From Certhia americana (lineage: Eukaryota > Chordata > Aves > Passeriformes > Certhiidae): a stretch of 64,000 bases of DNA. A program made the translations under genes and the position numbers. The stretch lies in the NCBI GenBank assembly GCA_018697195.1, contig CM031858.1:133495715-133559714 (forward strand). The letters run 5' to 3'. Shown piece after piece: positions 50,401-60,400 of the stretch (the stretch's first letter is position 1; the number at the start of each line of letters is the position of its first letter). Under the pieces are notes generated by a model. The model had not been told where the DNA came from and searched no databases. It worked only from the letters and a program-made list of their open reading frames with translations.

Positions 50401-51584
50401 AGTCACTGGTTGCTATTCTTTAAAAGTTTGGCATACTACTCTTTGTTATATTATAGCTAAGGTTATCCTCTTTGTTCAGTTATGTGTTTGTACTCTGTTT
50501 CAGTCCAATCAGTGAGAGTCGAAGAGTGCTGCAAGAATCATGTGAATTTTTCTTGAGACACAATTCCAAGGTTAAGCATAAAAAGAAGCACTACAAATCA
50601 ACTTCACATAGACTGAAAGTAATTTCAAAGTCAATGGGGACCAGTACAGGTGGAACAACAAATCATGGAACTTCTGCAGTAGCAATCACTAATCATGATT
50701 ACTTAAGCCAAGAAACTGTGGCAGAAATTAAAACCTCTCCAGAGACATCTGAGAAAGAGATCGAGGCAGACGGAGCATCAGCCCGAAGAGTCGAGGAAGG
50801 TGAAAACAGCGGAGATCAAATGTTACCCAGTGCTAAACTGACCGTGGATCAGGTGGAAAGGAGAAACAAAGCAGATAGCACATGTCATATGAGTACTTTG
50901 GCCGAGAGTATGAAGAGAGTAGGTGAAGGAAGGTAAGGCTCCTGAACTCTATCTTTTCTTTGTTTATACATATTGCCATTATTTTTCTTAGTTTTCTGTT
51001 TCTTGTCTCTGAAGAATCAGGATATTCTCAGGATGCAACTACGTGACTTTGAATAGCTGTCAAGAGAACTTGCAGACTGTGAATATAGATGTTAGCAAGT
51101 AGGCTGTTTTGTGTTTTTCTAGGATTCTTCTTTTCCATTTAAGTATTGTGTGTTGGAGCTTCAGCTTGTAGGGTATTCTTGCTTTGTTGAACAGTTACCC
51201 TCAAGAAACCTGTGACTGCACTGCAATCACTTTGAGAGGTGGTGGGTCTGAAACAGAGCGATGGTGACAGTAGGCTTGGAAAAGTGTACAGAACTGTACT
51301 GCATTCTTTGGAAAAGAATACAACTGAACACATACTATGTTTTCACTACTCTTTTTTTTTTTCCCAGTGTAATGTAAATTAAACTATGCTTAAAATTTAC
51401 TCTTTGTTTATTTTTCATTACTTACAGAATAACACCTAAAAATGATTTTTGTGAATCTCCTTCACTACAAAGGAGCTGTTCCCAAATACCTGATGTCTCA
51501 CAATCACCTTCCATATCACTACTCGTCTACTCAGCTTCAGACACCAGAAGAGAGTTGGATTCAGGAAACAGTTCTAATCCTTGA
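26260..51584 (+). CDS. FZD6: Frizzled-6 Wnt receptor (complete CDS in six coding exons)
   Basis: FZD6 is a seven-pass Wnt receptor at the plasma membrane. In other vertebrates it acts mainly in planar cell polarity and can dampen beta-catenin signalling. The exons 26260-26439, 43047-43243, 45655-46672, 49124-49272, 50504-50932 and 51428-51584 join in frame to 709 residues plus stop (human is 706). Features in order: signal peptide about 1-19; cysteine-rich Wnt-binding domain 20-130 with all ten cysteines; linker with GFWCPRH near 159-165; seven membrane segments from about 200 to 496; the Dishevelled-binding motif KTCSEW at 499-504; and a long cytoplasmic tail. The ATG has a strong context (AAAATGG). 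The membrane domain is almost identical to human as I recall it, while the last 60 residues are diverged. There is no C-terminal PDZ ligand of the ETxV type, as is usual for FZD6. CTHRC1 follows downstream, as in human. Confidence 0.97.
32616..32656 (+). repeat. 21-bp tandem duplication inside FZD6 intron 2
   Basis: The unit CAGCTGGGTAAGAACTCACA (plus one base) occurs twice in succession. Each copy contains CTGGGTAAGAA, a good match to a 5' splice site, so the event doubles a cryptic donor. Confidence 0.75.
35165..35222 (+). mobile_element. CR1 tail remnant
   Basis: GAGTTGGACTTGG, then AATCCCTTCCAACTCAGAA and a decayed TACTGTGACTCTG tail match the last 60 bases of avian CR1 elements. Confidence 0.6.
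35516..35542. repeat. (GT)n microsatellite
   Basis: A run of TGTG dinucleotides in FZD6 intron 2, preceded by TATGTATGTGTGAG. Confidence 0.85.
37455..37508 (+). mobile_element. CR1 tail remnant
   Basis: GTTGGTGATCCTTCTGAGTC followed by TCTTCCAGTTTGAGATATTC and the TATGATTCTAATT end is a CR1 3' tail with a few substitutions. Confidence 0.65.
42019..42077. repeat. Compound (AT)n-(GT)n-(AT)n microsatellite
   Basis: ATAT run, then GTGT run, then ATAT run, about 1 kb upstream of FZD6 coding exon 3. Confidence 0.9.
43047..43243 (+). CDS. FZD6: FZD6 coding exon 3 (core of the Wnt-binding CRD)
   Basis: The acceptor TCCTTTGTAG ends at 43046 and the donor CCAG|GTATTT is at 43244. The exon enters in phase 0 and leaves with two bases of a split Arg codon. 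It carries seven of the ten CRD cysteines, including [24 protein letters not shown] and the closing WPEELEC. All of these are highly conserved in Frizzled receptors. Its first residues ([12 protein letters not shown]) differ from the human HFLPLANLECSP but keep the length. Confidence 0.96.
43244..45654 (+). other. FZD6: FZD6 intron 3
   Basis: A GT-AG intron of 2.4 kb. It holds a (TTTG)n run at 43957-43980 and a 14-base T tract at 45143-45156, and nothing else was recognised. Confidence 0.85.
43957..43980. repeat. (GTTT)n microsatellite
   Basis: About six tandem GTTT units in FZD6 intron 3. Confidence 0.85.
45655..46672 (+). CDS. FZD6: FZD6 coding exon 4 (CRD end, linker, TM1-TM6)
   Basis: This 1018-base exon starts by completing the split Arg codon after the acceptor TTTATTCAG and encodes residues 126-465. 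It holds the tenth CRD cysteine (ISCDE), the linker [29 protein letters not shown] before TM1, and the membrane domain through TM6. Signatures are [60 protein letters not shown] and [18 protein letters not shown]. It ends ...HIPCPYQ. The next bases are GCAAGT, so the donor is of the GC type: CAG|GCAAGT at 46673. The following exon joins in phase 0 and restores the expected AKA-ARPE sequence, which supports this boundary. Confidence 0.96.
47917..47950. repeat. Perfect 14-bp inverted repeat with 6-base loop
   Basis: TAAGTTTATACATA and its exact complement TATGTATAAACTTA flank TAAATA. A smaller 7-bp palindrome (CTTAATT...AATTAAG) overlaps on the left at 47903-47920. It is AT-rich, so a chance or cruciform-prone origin is possible. 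Confidence 0.8.
48455..48792 (+). mobile_element. CR1 LINE 3'-end copy (about 340 bp)
   Basis: Typical CR1 3' region in order: CCAGTACCTGAAGGGAGCCT at the start, then CATGTAGTGACAGGATAAGG, TAGATTAGATATTAGGAAG, GTGTTCAAGGCCAGGCTGGA, a TCCTTTCCGACCCAAGCC segment and the terminal TCTGTGATTCTGTGATA. It is 5'-truncated with no coding part left, and it lies in the sense direction in the FZD6 intron. Confidence 0.9.
49124..49272 (+). CDS. FZD6: FZD6 coding exon 5 (TM7 and KTxxxW motif)
   Basis: It follows the acceptor TTATCTTCTAG and encodes residues 466-514 plus two bases of Asp515. TM7 is about 475-496, immediately followed by KTCSEW (499-504), the Dishevelled PDZ-binding motif conserved in all Frizzleds, and the basic NRNRKR segment. 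The donor is GA|GTAAGA at 49273. Confidence 0.96.
49273..50503 (+). other. FZD6: FZD6 intron 5
   Basis: A GT-AG intron of 1.2 kb. It includes a 20-base T tract near 49747-49767 and T-rich sequence throughout, and nothing else was recognised. Confidence 0.85.
50504..50932 (+). CDS. FZD6: FZD6 coding exon 6 (cytoplasmic tail)
   Basis: The acceptor is CTGTTTCAG and the first base completes Asp515. It encodes [17 protein letters not shown], the basic [11 protein letters not shown] stretch and [12 protein letters not shown], all conserved in human FZD6, followed by a less conserved Ser/Glu-rich part. The donor is AAG|GTAAGG-like at 50933, with the Arg658 codon split. Confidence 0.95.
50933..51427 (+). 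other. FZD6: FZD6 intron 6
   Basis: A 495-bp GT-AG intron. Reading through the donor would end the protein at once at a TAA that overlaps the donor. Confidence 0.85.
51428..51584 (+). CDS. FZD6: FZD6 last coding exon 7
   Basis: The acceptor CACTT-type tract ends TTACAG at 51427, the first base completes Arg658, and 51 residues follow to a TGA at 51582-51584. GRITPKND corresponds to human GRISPKSD and SISLLVYS to human STSLLVHP. The remainder is diverged, and the last residues SGNSSNP do not form a PDZ ligand. Confidence 0.92.
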
Positions 51585-53430
51585 AAGATTGAACATTTGT
51601 ATAAACTTTTGCAATGTATAAAACTGACATGAGTTCTTGTTACACTGGAAATAATGGATATTCTGTGCCTTATTAAAAAACACACATATCCTGCTTTGCA
51701 CTTAAAAAATGTATATTCTGTTGTGGGGACAGCTAGCAATAATGTACTGTATTTAATCTTGTCCAGGACTAATGGAAATTGGAATTCTGTAGGACATGGC
51801 AATAGTGTAAGAAAAAGATGAGACAAATATTATTCCTTATATAAAGAACTCTTTTTAAATGAATTGCATTAAAATAATCTTAGAAAGCACTGCTACTTCT
51901 CAAGGTATAAAATTCTGTCTGCCTTTTTGATATTTTTCAAAACTGGTTAATTTTTTTTCTTTTTTACTGTCTCTTAACCAACAGTATCACTTAAATGTGA
52001 TGCACAAATTTCTACATTCTCTCTAAATAATGCATCATGTTGTATCAATTATAGCACTGGTTGATGGTAGCTTGTACACTGAATATGAAAGGGAATCTGA
52101 AATTATAGCAGTTTATTTTGTACATAAAAATGAATTTTGTAAATAAGTGACTGCATAAGGTCAGTCAGTTAGAACTACTGCTTTGTATGTATTGTACAAA
52201 CTTGGGAAAGTTCCCGTGCTTTCCTTAGGGTGTCGCTGAAGCCAGCACAGCCCCTGGTGATCAGCCAATGTGACACAGTTCTGAGAAAAGCAGGTTGGAC
52301 CTTTATCCATAAGGTGTATTTGTGGTGAGATGGGTCCTGCTACAGAGATGGTGCAGAAGGTGCAGCAGTGTCTCAGGAGAATGTCTCTTGGAGCCTCTCC
52401 TGGTGGGATGTTCCAGGGGATGGTGCCAAAGGGAACAGCTCAGGCTCCTGGGCTTGGTGGGCACAGTCTGACCTGCAGGCTTTGGGATGTTGTCCTGAGC
52501 TGCAGTGACAGCTTGTCTCGTGCTGTGTCTGTGCAAGTAACTTCATTTTTTTTTAAATGCTATAAAGAAATGTCTTGCAGATAAATGCTGCAAATTATTG
52601 TTGAGTTATTAATATGCAGGCTTCTTTAACAATTAATTTACTGAGAAGACAGCCTTAATACTTTTCCTCCAAAGCCTAATTTTCTACAAAGCCTGATTTT
52701 CTATTATGCTATAGCAATATATTTTCTCTAAATCAAAAAGGCCTTAATAATGTAGCCTTTCTTATGCTAGGTGTTTCTTAAGAGCAAGTACTGGTGATGC
52801 GGATGACAATTTCATTATCTGACTTCATTTGAGTCAAAATTTTTTTAAAAGCCAACGGGATTTCTCACTTGAGATAATTTGGAGACCGACTTTGCTGTTT
52901 TCTAAACCTAAATGTCAGTGCATTTTGTAAGACTGTCCATCATCTTGCATTTGACCACTAATAAGAGTATTTCTCAATGTTACGGTATTGTGCAGAGAAT
53001 TTGCCTTGAGTTGGGCAGAACTCATGGTGATGCATTGAACAATGAAATGTTCATGGTACAAAGGACATGTAAGTGCTGGAACAGCAGGAACTACTGTTCT
53101 GATAAACTAAAGTTATTTGTTTTATCCATCATGCATTAAAAATGTAATTTCTTTACCTTTATATTACAGTACCTGTATTTCAGCATTTGTAATTTATTGC
53201 CTTCAGTGGGATATGCTCTTTCTTTTAGAATTTTCCCATTAAAAGTACACAGAATTCTTGCTACTGAGTGCACAGTAAGGAAGATGAAAAACCTCCTGTG
53301 AAAAAGCACATTAAGTACCCTAATAGCCTTCATTTTTCTAGTTCTGTTTGTAACCAGGTAACTTTATACACATGTTCAGTAATTTTGATATTACTGTATT
53401 TGTTAGTAATAAAATATGCTGTTGTATAGT
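51585..53430 (+). other. FZD6: FZD6 3' UTR (end inferred)
   Basis: AT-rich sequence follows the stop codon. The first convincing poly(A) hexamer in a suitable context is AATAAA at 53408-53413, giving a UTR of about 1.85 kb. A GC-richer patch at 52210-52530 within it has a short open frame but no recognised product. Confidence 0.5.
53408..53413 (+). other. Candidate FZD6 poly(A) signal AATAAA
   Basis: Hexamer followed by GTTGTATAG and a further T/G-rich stretch. A later AATAAA near 54681 is an alternative. Confidence 0.45.
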
Positions 53431-56400
53431 AAGAGCTTCTGAGTGGATATTTCTCAGTAACTAAATCTGACATGTATGTTGCTCTACCTACTACTGTAGT
53501 ATTTTTGCACCTAGATCACAGGTATTTTTAGTAGGGCTGTGTAAGTTAATGAGTATTGCAATGTTTTTATTCCTCCTGTGTGAGAAACTGAGACAGAACA
53601 ATGCTGGGAATTGTTCACATGAACAGAGAAGTATGAAGAAGTGAGGAACTTGAACTAGTTCTTTCATCCTAATTTTATAGCTTTTTTTCTTTCATGACCT
53701 TTGAAGACCTCCTTTAGATTATGTAGAATGTGTATTTCCAGACTGCTCATGCTGCCACCTTCTTAAAATACTGATTTTTTAATTTTGAAATGTTATTCTG
53801 CCTTTTTATGAAGTTTTGGGGAAAAAAAATTGCTTTTAATTTTGTGGTATCTGCTCTAGAAAAGATTAATGCAAAGTAATTTTGAAATTATAGCAATACT
53901 GTGGGCTTAAAAATAGATAAATTATCAAAGAAGTGTGAAGTATGAAGTAATAATCAAAACATTGACTGGCAGTGAAATGCATCAGTGGTAGATTGAGACT
54001 GTAGCACTTTGTGTGTTCCAGGGCAGCTGTACTAGAAAAAACAGACTCTGAATTCCCAGTGGTCCTTACAGCCAGAGAGGCTGTGACCTCTCTGGGTGCT
54101 TCATCCACTAAGGACCCGAGCAGTGAACGGAAGGTTAAAGTGCTGTTTGAATGCTCACATCAGCGGTGAGGGGAAAGAAACTGAAACAAAAGGGGCACAG
54201 AGATGAGTCAGGGCCTGGAAGACTGACTGCATACGGTGAGGGGCAGTGCAGAATCTCAGAAGCAGCTTCTCTAACAAAAGGTATTTATTTATTGATTTGC
54301 TTTCCTCTAGTTATATGAATGAAGCTAAACCATTCATGTTAGAAGGGCTTTTCTGAATCTGTGATTAACTTCTCCCTGGGACATCTCCATCAGCTGAAGT
54401 TGTTTAATGCAGGCTGGCAATATTCTGGAAGATGTACTGTAAATGGAGCTGTTTACATTGTTACAGCCATTTTAGTCTTGTTTGGTGCCACTGTTTGCAA
54501 GAAGCTAGAACACAGGACAGTTTCTCCAAATCTGGAATTGTGTGTGCCAAATAGTTTTTTTCTGAATTAAGATGTCATAAATCACTTCAAATTATGCTTT
54601 GCACTGAGTTTTCAGGTTACATAGAAAATCTCTTAAAGGACAAGATAAATTTAGCATATCAAATAATATTTGAATTGTGAAATAAACAGCACCTGAAATT
54701 ACCAATATGGTACTTTTATGGTACATGTTGCTTATACTGTATCTTACTGTTCTATTTTGCTAAATGTGTTTAGTGAAAACCAGAGTAGTCTTTAGCTAGA
54801 GTGGAAATCTGTGCACGTACTTGAAAAAATAAGTCTAAGTTTGAAAATATAAACAAAATAATGTTTGTAACATATAAAAAATACTAATACCAGAGAGGAC
54901 AAAAACCCCTAAAACCTGCAGTATTTAAAGCCTGTTTAAATCTGTCTGGTTTAATCTGAAGTATCACAATATTATCTTTCACAACTGTTCAGCTGATTTA
55001 CAGAGAACTGTAGCTCCTTTTTCCTTTCAGGATACAGAATATATTTGGTTTAAACAGTCAAATCCAGTTGAAATTCAGAAGCAAAATCGAGAAAAAAAAA
55101 TATGAAAATTTGAACTTCTTTAATAAAAATAAGTTCAGCATTCTGCAAAACACTGAAAAATACAGTAACTGAAGAGGATGAGGAATCCAATTTTGCTGTA
55201 AAGTTTGACCACCCAGTCTCAACGTGCTGTTTCAGAAGGCTGCACATCAAAGGAGAGATTCTGCATCCCTCCCTTCACACTGGCCACTTGTTGGATCAGT
55301 CTTTGAAGGCATCTAGCTGCTCTCTGCCTGCATTCACTGTTAAAGCTCACTGCCAGTATTAACCAGTGGTATTTGCAGTAATTGAGATGGCTGGCACCAA
55401 AGGTATTTTAGATTCCCATGAGTATAAATGTTACTTCCTGCATGCTAACTTTTTTTTATGCTTATTCTTTCAGAACTTTACACTTACCGTAGTTGTATTT
55501 TTTAATGGACAAGAATTTAATTAAAGAAACTTATACCATGTGTTCATGAGCTTTCTGCTTTGTGTACCTGGAAGTGGAGCTCAGAATATATTTTTGATGT
55601 ACATCTATGAAATCCACTTCTGTTTATTAACTGGATTTTAGTTCCTATTAAAAAGCACTTGAGATTAAAAGTATTATTAAAAGATTAAAAACATGCCAGG
55701 ACATTTATATCGAGCTCTTTGTTAATGTTTATTCCCCACATTTCAACTTTGATCACTGAAACAAAATGTGAAATAAAAGTTTGCTTTCTTTCAGGTTTTA
55801 CAAGTCAAAATAAAGTAATGGTCAATAAGATCTTTAAACAAATAATGATCTACCTTCATTAAATGGGTCACAGCTGGTTTCTTTGCACAGAGAAGATCTG
55901 GAGAGGGGAGTAGTTGCTGCTGTTTGGAAGAAAGCATGTTTTGTGGAAGGGCAGTGCTAAACAGTCACAGTACAGGGCAGAGGTGATGTGGTGGGACACT
56001 GACCTTCCTCCCAGAGAGCACACTCAGGTACAGCAAGATAGTCATGAGACCACATCAGGTGTTTTAAGGGGAAAGGTATTTTAGGACTCATTTTTGCCAT
56101 ACAAGGTGAAGAGAAACAGCAGGAAGATACTTTATTGCCATTGAATATTTGTCAGAGGGGTGAGGGGGGAGATGATTAGACATGGCCACCAAACAGGTCT
56201 TAATAGGAAAAAAGACATTCTATGTTGGTTGTGTAAGGACTAAGAAGAGAATATGTGTCCCAGTTTGTCTTCCTGATATTCTACCTTACCACATGAAACT
56301 GGATCACAAAAAATTAATAGCAAATCAGTTTTTAGTTGAAGGCTTAAGCTATCTGGGAAGCATTCCCTAGAGACACAATTCTGGTAGGATCAGAGTGCAG

Positions 56401-56771
56401 GTAAGTCTTGAATGACCAAAGGTGGAGGTTTTGAGGAAGCTGAAGCAGCTGAGCACTGGGTATGAGTCACTGATGTTGCCCACTGGACACAGTCCTATCT
56501 GGGACTTGCTCTTCTTCCAGATTCCTACAGGCATGGCTGTGATCCAGACTTCCAGGTAAAGAATGAGTGGATGCACTACAGGGATAGATAATCTACACAC
56601 GTGAATCTGTGTAATGGGGAGACATGGCACTGATAGGTGTGCTGTGCTAGTAGGAAAATGAGATGCAAATGTGTTGGGCTGGCTGAAGTCAGGTCTCACC
56701 ATGGAAATTAATTTATTTTTCTTAAATTTTTTCTTAAAATTTTAATAGGTAAGATTTGCCTGAGAAAACGT
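53431..56771. other. Intergenic FZD6-CTHRC1, left part
   Basis: AT-rich sequence with only short chance frames. No exon, RNA gene or nameable repeat was recognised. Confidence 0.55.
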
Positions 56772-57467
56772 TGTGGTTTGAATGACAGGTGTCTGCTAAG
56801 GAAGGCAGGAGCCTCCCTTGGAATGGAGAATTTAAACCCCCTCCCTCCCAATCATTATAACTTTGAATTTAAGGGGTTCTCAGGTGAAGATATGGGAATA
56901 GGAATAACAGTTTTTTATTAGGGGAACTAAAATAAAGAAAAGAAAAAAAGCATTATTACAAAAGAGAAAACAAACAAACAAACCCACTGGCAGTCAGGAT
57001 ACAACCTGACACCCTGTGGGTCAGGGTGTTGGTGGCAGTCCCGTTCAATGGTGGCTGCAGTCCCAGTGGCAGATGTGGCTCTGTTGAAGGGATGATACTG
57101 CAGAAAGGTGCAGTTTTCCTCTGATGATCCAGTGGTGATAGATGGGCCTGGTCTTCTTCTGAGAATCCAGTGGAAAGGCTGCCTTGGTGTTTCAAGTCCC
57201 AGATTTTTATCCAGATAGGAATACTTGGCTCCTCCCCCTGGTTGGAGCATTTCCCAATGGGATGATGTAATTCTATCAGTGAGACTCAATGGCCCATTAG
57301 CAGAAGATCTCTCCCTGGAGGGAGGCTGAGTTGTGGAAGAGATAAGAAAACTGCCCCAGCAGGTTTATTGACAGTTGGCCATTGACAGACAATTACACCC
57401 CACTCACACACTCCAGTTTCATCAGATGGTGATAAAATACAGAGTTTTGGTTACATTTTGCACTGCA
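56772..57467 (-). mobile_element. Solo LTR of an endogenous retrovirus (minus orientation)
   Basis: About 700 bases with TG...CA ends. Read on the minus strand it begins TGCAGTGCAAAATGTAACC. It contains a promoter-like GGATAAAAATC about 240 bases in, a poly(A) signal AATAAA (complement of 56913-56918), and ends in CATTCAAACCACA. The TCTTATCTCTTCCACAA and CAAGGGAGGCTCCTGCC segments are, from memory, common in LTRs of songbird genomes. No primer-binding site or internal retroviral sequence follows the 3' end, so it is a solo LTR left by recombination. No clear target-site duplication is visible with these ends, so one or both may be off by a few bases. Confidence 0.75.
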
Positions 57468-60400
57468 ACCCATGATAGGAAGACGCCTAAAGATGCTGAT
57501 GGTTGTGATGAGGCTCTCTGTGGAGAGAAATAGACAAACCAGCAGGAAAAGCCTAGAAAGCACGCATACACAACCCCCACCCCCCCAAAAAATGAGGTTT
57601 TTGCCTTTTAAATTAATATTACTTCAATAACATTTTTAGGGCACACATCCTGAAAGTTCCTCTACTTGACAATGTGAAATTATGAACTCATAAATAAGAT
57701 CTTTAATCAACCAAAGAGGTGCTGTAATTACAGCAAAGTTACAAGGGTAGAAGCAAGGAAACCACACTAGGTTATGCCTCACAAAAGCATAGTTAGATGA
57801 GCCCCTGCCATAAAAATATAACTTAAAGAAGGGCTCAAAATCATGTTTTTCTTCACAGGAACCTCGTGGGTCTTCTACTGTTCTGGTCAAACACAATTTT
57901 ATCTCCACATGAGCCAGGGATTCAGGTGCTTGGTCCTTTCCAGTCCATTGCACTAGTCAGTTATGGATGCAAGTCAAACAAGATTCCTATATTAGCACAT
58001 AAAACAACTTTAACGCAAGAGTTTACCTGTTTCAGTATCCTCAGGGCTAAAGCATAATCCCACTGAACCACTTGTGTGTCTGACCCAGCAGCCCCTGTCC
58101 GTGCATTGCCCTTCCAGTGACAGTGGGATCATCTATGAGCAGATGCTGGGAATGCTGCCCAGAAGGTCCACAGCCTCAAGCCATGGCACTTTTTCACTGA
58201 GGTCAGTGTGGGAATGAGCTAGGTCACAGGAATGGCACAGGCTTCAAGCTCCACCACTAAATCCAAGAAGCAGAGCTGCAGTGATCACGTGTGTTCCCAT
58301 CTGTCATTGTTTGACTCTGCTTGTCTGCCTCTCTTCTGAGTTTTATGCAACTGGGCCAAATAGCTTGTTTCTTTGACCAAATCCTGCATCCATGGCTTTT
58401 GTGCATTTTGTGTGTGTCTGTTATGGTGGCTATAGACCTCTGGTTTCTGTAAGCCACTTGAAGGGCTATAGAGCCCTGCCTCAGCCCTGCTCATAAGCTT
58501 GCTTATCCTGAGGGACTCCTTTTCAAAGAGTTTACTGGACACAAATAAAATAAAACATTTCAAAGTTCAAGTCTATTCCTTTGATTTCAGGATTATCACT
58601 AATTCGAGCTACTACCTTCCAAAACTGGGAGGACAAACTTCTGGCAGTGCGTTTGATGAATAGTGTAGAAAAATGCAGATTGTGCCCTTCATTTGAAGAA
58701 GCCTTCCTGCCTGAATAGAGCACTGTGTTTCACATCCTAATAACCATTTATTAGCACAGGATTTAAGGAAAGTTAGCTTTTCAGTTCTGTATAAGCCTTT
58801 CTATTCATTGAGGTTTCATGAAGTAGCCAAGTGATTTTTCTACCCCTGACTAGTTCCCAGCCACTCTAATGAGCAAATGTTCCTTCTGAGACTCAGCTCT
58901 CCCCTCGCCCATGATAATTTACTGGACACCCAGTGAATTTAATTTTAAACTGGACTGAAATAACTTTACCATTCTACAAGTCCTCAAACAACCCAATCTA
59001 AGTGGACCTGCTTCAACCATATGTGCTCCAGATGCCTCTGCGGACCCAAATGTTTCTGTGACTGCATCTGGGATTGTGCCAGCTGCTCTCAGGAGCAGAC
59101 TTGCAGAGGTACAGACCAGACCCCTTCAGGGTCTGAAATTTGCAACCAGCAGCCAATGGAAACAGTATGGGCTTTTCATCATGCAGTTTACACTATGGAA
59201 ACATTTGGGTGTCCTGAGTTGTCGTTTATCAGTGAGGCAGACAGTTCTCCCAAATAGTTTTATTAAAGTTTATCTCTCTCTGACTGTGAATAGTGCTCAG
59301 TTTAAAATATCAAGTGCCTCCATTATTATTGTAGAAACACAGGTATAAGCAAATGCAACTATAAATCAACTGGTGGCTTGGGCAAAAAAAAGCAGATCTG
59401 CCTGGAACTCCAGCAGGCAATGGAAGGAGCTGTTTCCATAAGCTTTCACTGGTATCTGACCTGTGTCCTGGTCTTGACTTGTCAGAGAAAATGTTAAAGA
59501 TTTATCTCCACAGAAAACATAATTAATATGAGTAATAAAAAGTGTTGACTCCCTCATGTTTTCTATTGTGTAAAAATACATTTTCTATAGTAACACTAAG
59601 AACTGCCGTGTGCTTATTCAGAAATAAAGAATTAACACTTACCTTCAGGATTTTTTTCCCACACTCAAAAAGTGCTGTCCTCATGTATGTGAACACAGGA
59701 ATTCTCTTCTGCAGACAAGACTATGAATGATAAACACACCTCAAATTAGATTTTAAGATTCAAATGTTAATATGTGCAAAGCACTGCTGTGGCTATAATG
59801 CTTTTATCATTTTATGAAGATGCTACTAGGAGGTTTTTTTAAAATAGGTGTATCTGCACCAGTAGAACAATAAAATAGAGAGAGAGATGTTTTGGATTTT
59901 TTTAGTATTACTCATGCTATATGAATCATATATTTAAATTAAGAGGTGTTAGAAGGGACTAAGGCCATAATCCCATTGATTTTTATGCAGTTCCAAAGGC
60001 TTTTTTTTGTGGAAGAAGCTGAAATAAATTTCTTAAATCTGTAATAAATTACCCTAGAGCTCTTATTTTGATTTTCTATTACAGCAGTACAGACAGCTCT
60101 TTGTCTCCTTGACCAGACAGGCAGCCTGCAAAGAGCCATTTGAAAAATTCAACAGTTTTCCCTGATCTCAGCCTTTTATATCAACTTACAACTCACCCTA
60201 AAATGTCAGTAATAAAGTGAACAAGATCTAAACGATGAACTCCACAGTTAAAAGCAGCAAGGACGCATTGGCAAGGATGCTGAGTGTTGTGATGCTGAGC
60301 ACTGCAGTGCTCTGCTGTTACCCAGGGGTATAATAACATGCTCCCCAGAGTGATGCAGAGATCAGGCTGCCAACCAAAGTCAAAACCTCCCCAGAGCAGG

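Noticed and set aside
52303..52584. Opposed open frames in a GC-richer patch of the FZD6 3' UTR
   Set aside because: They are short, without resemblance to any protein, and downstream of the confirmed FZD6 stop.
56927..57289. 120-codon minus-strand frame inside the LTR
   Set aside because: It lies wholly within a non-coding LTR and overlaps a second frame. LTRs of this kind do not encode a protein there.
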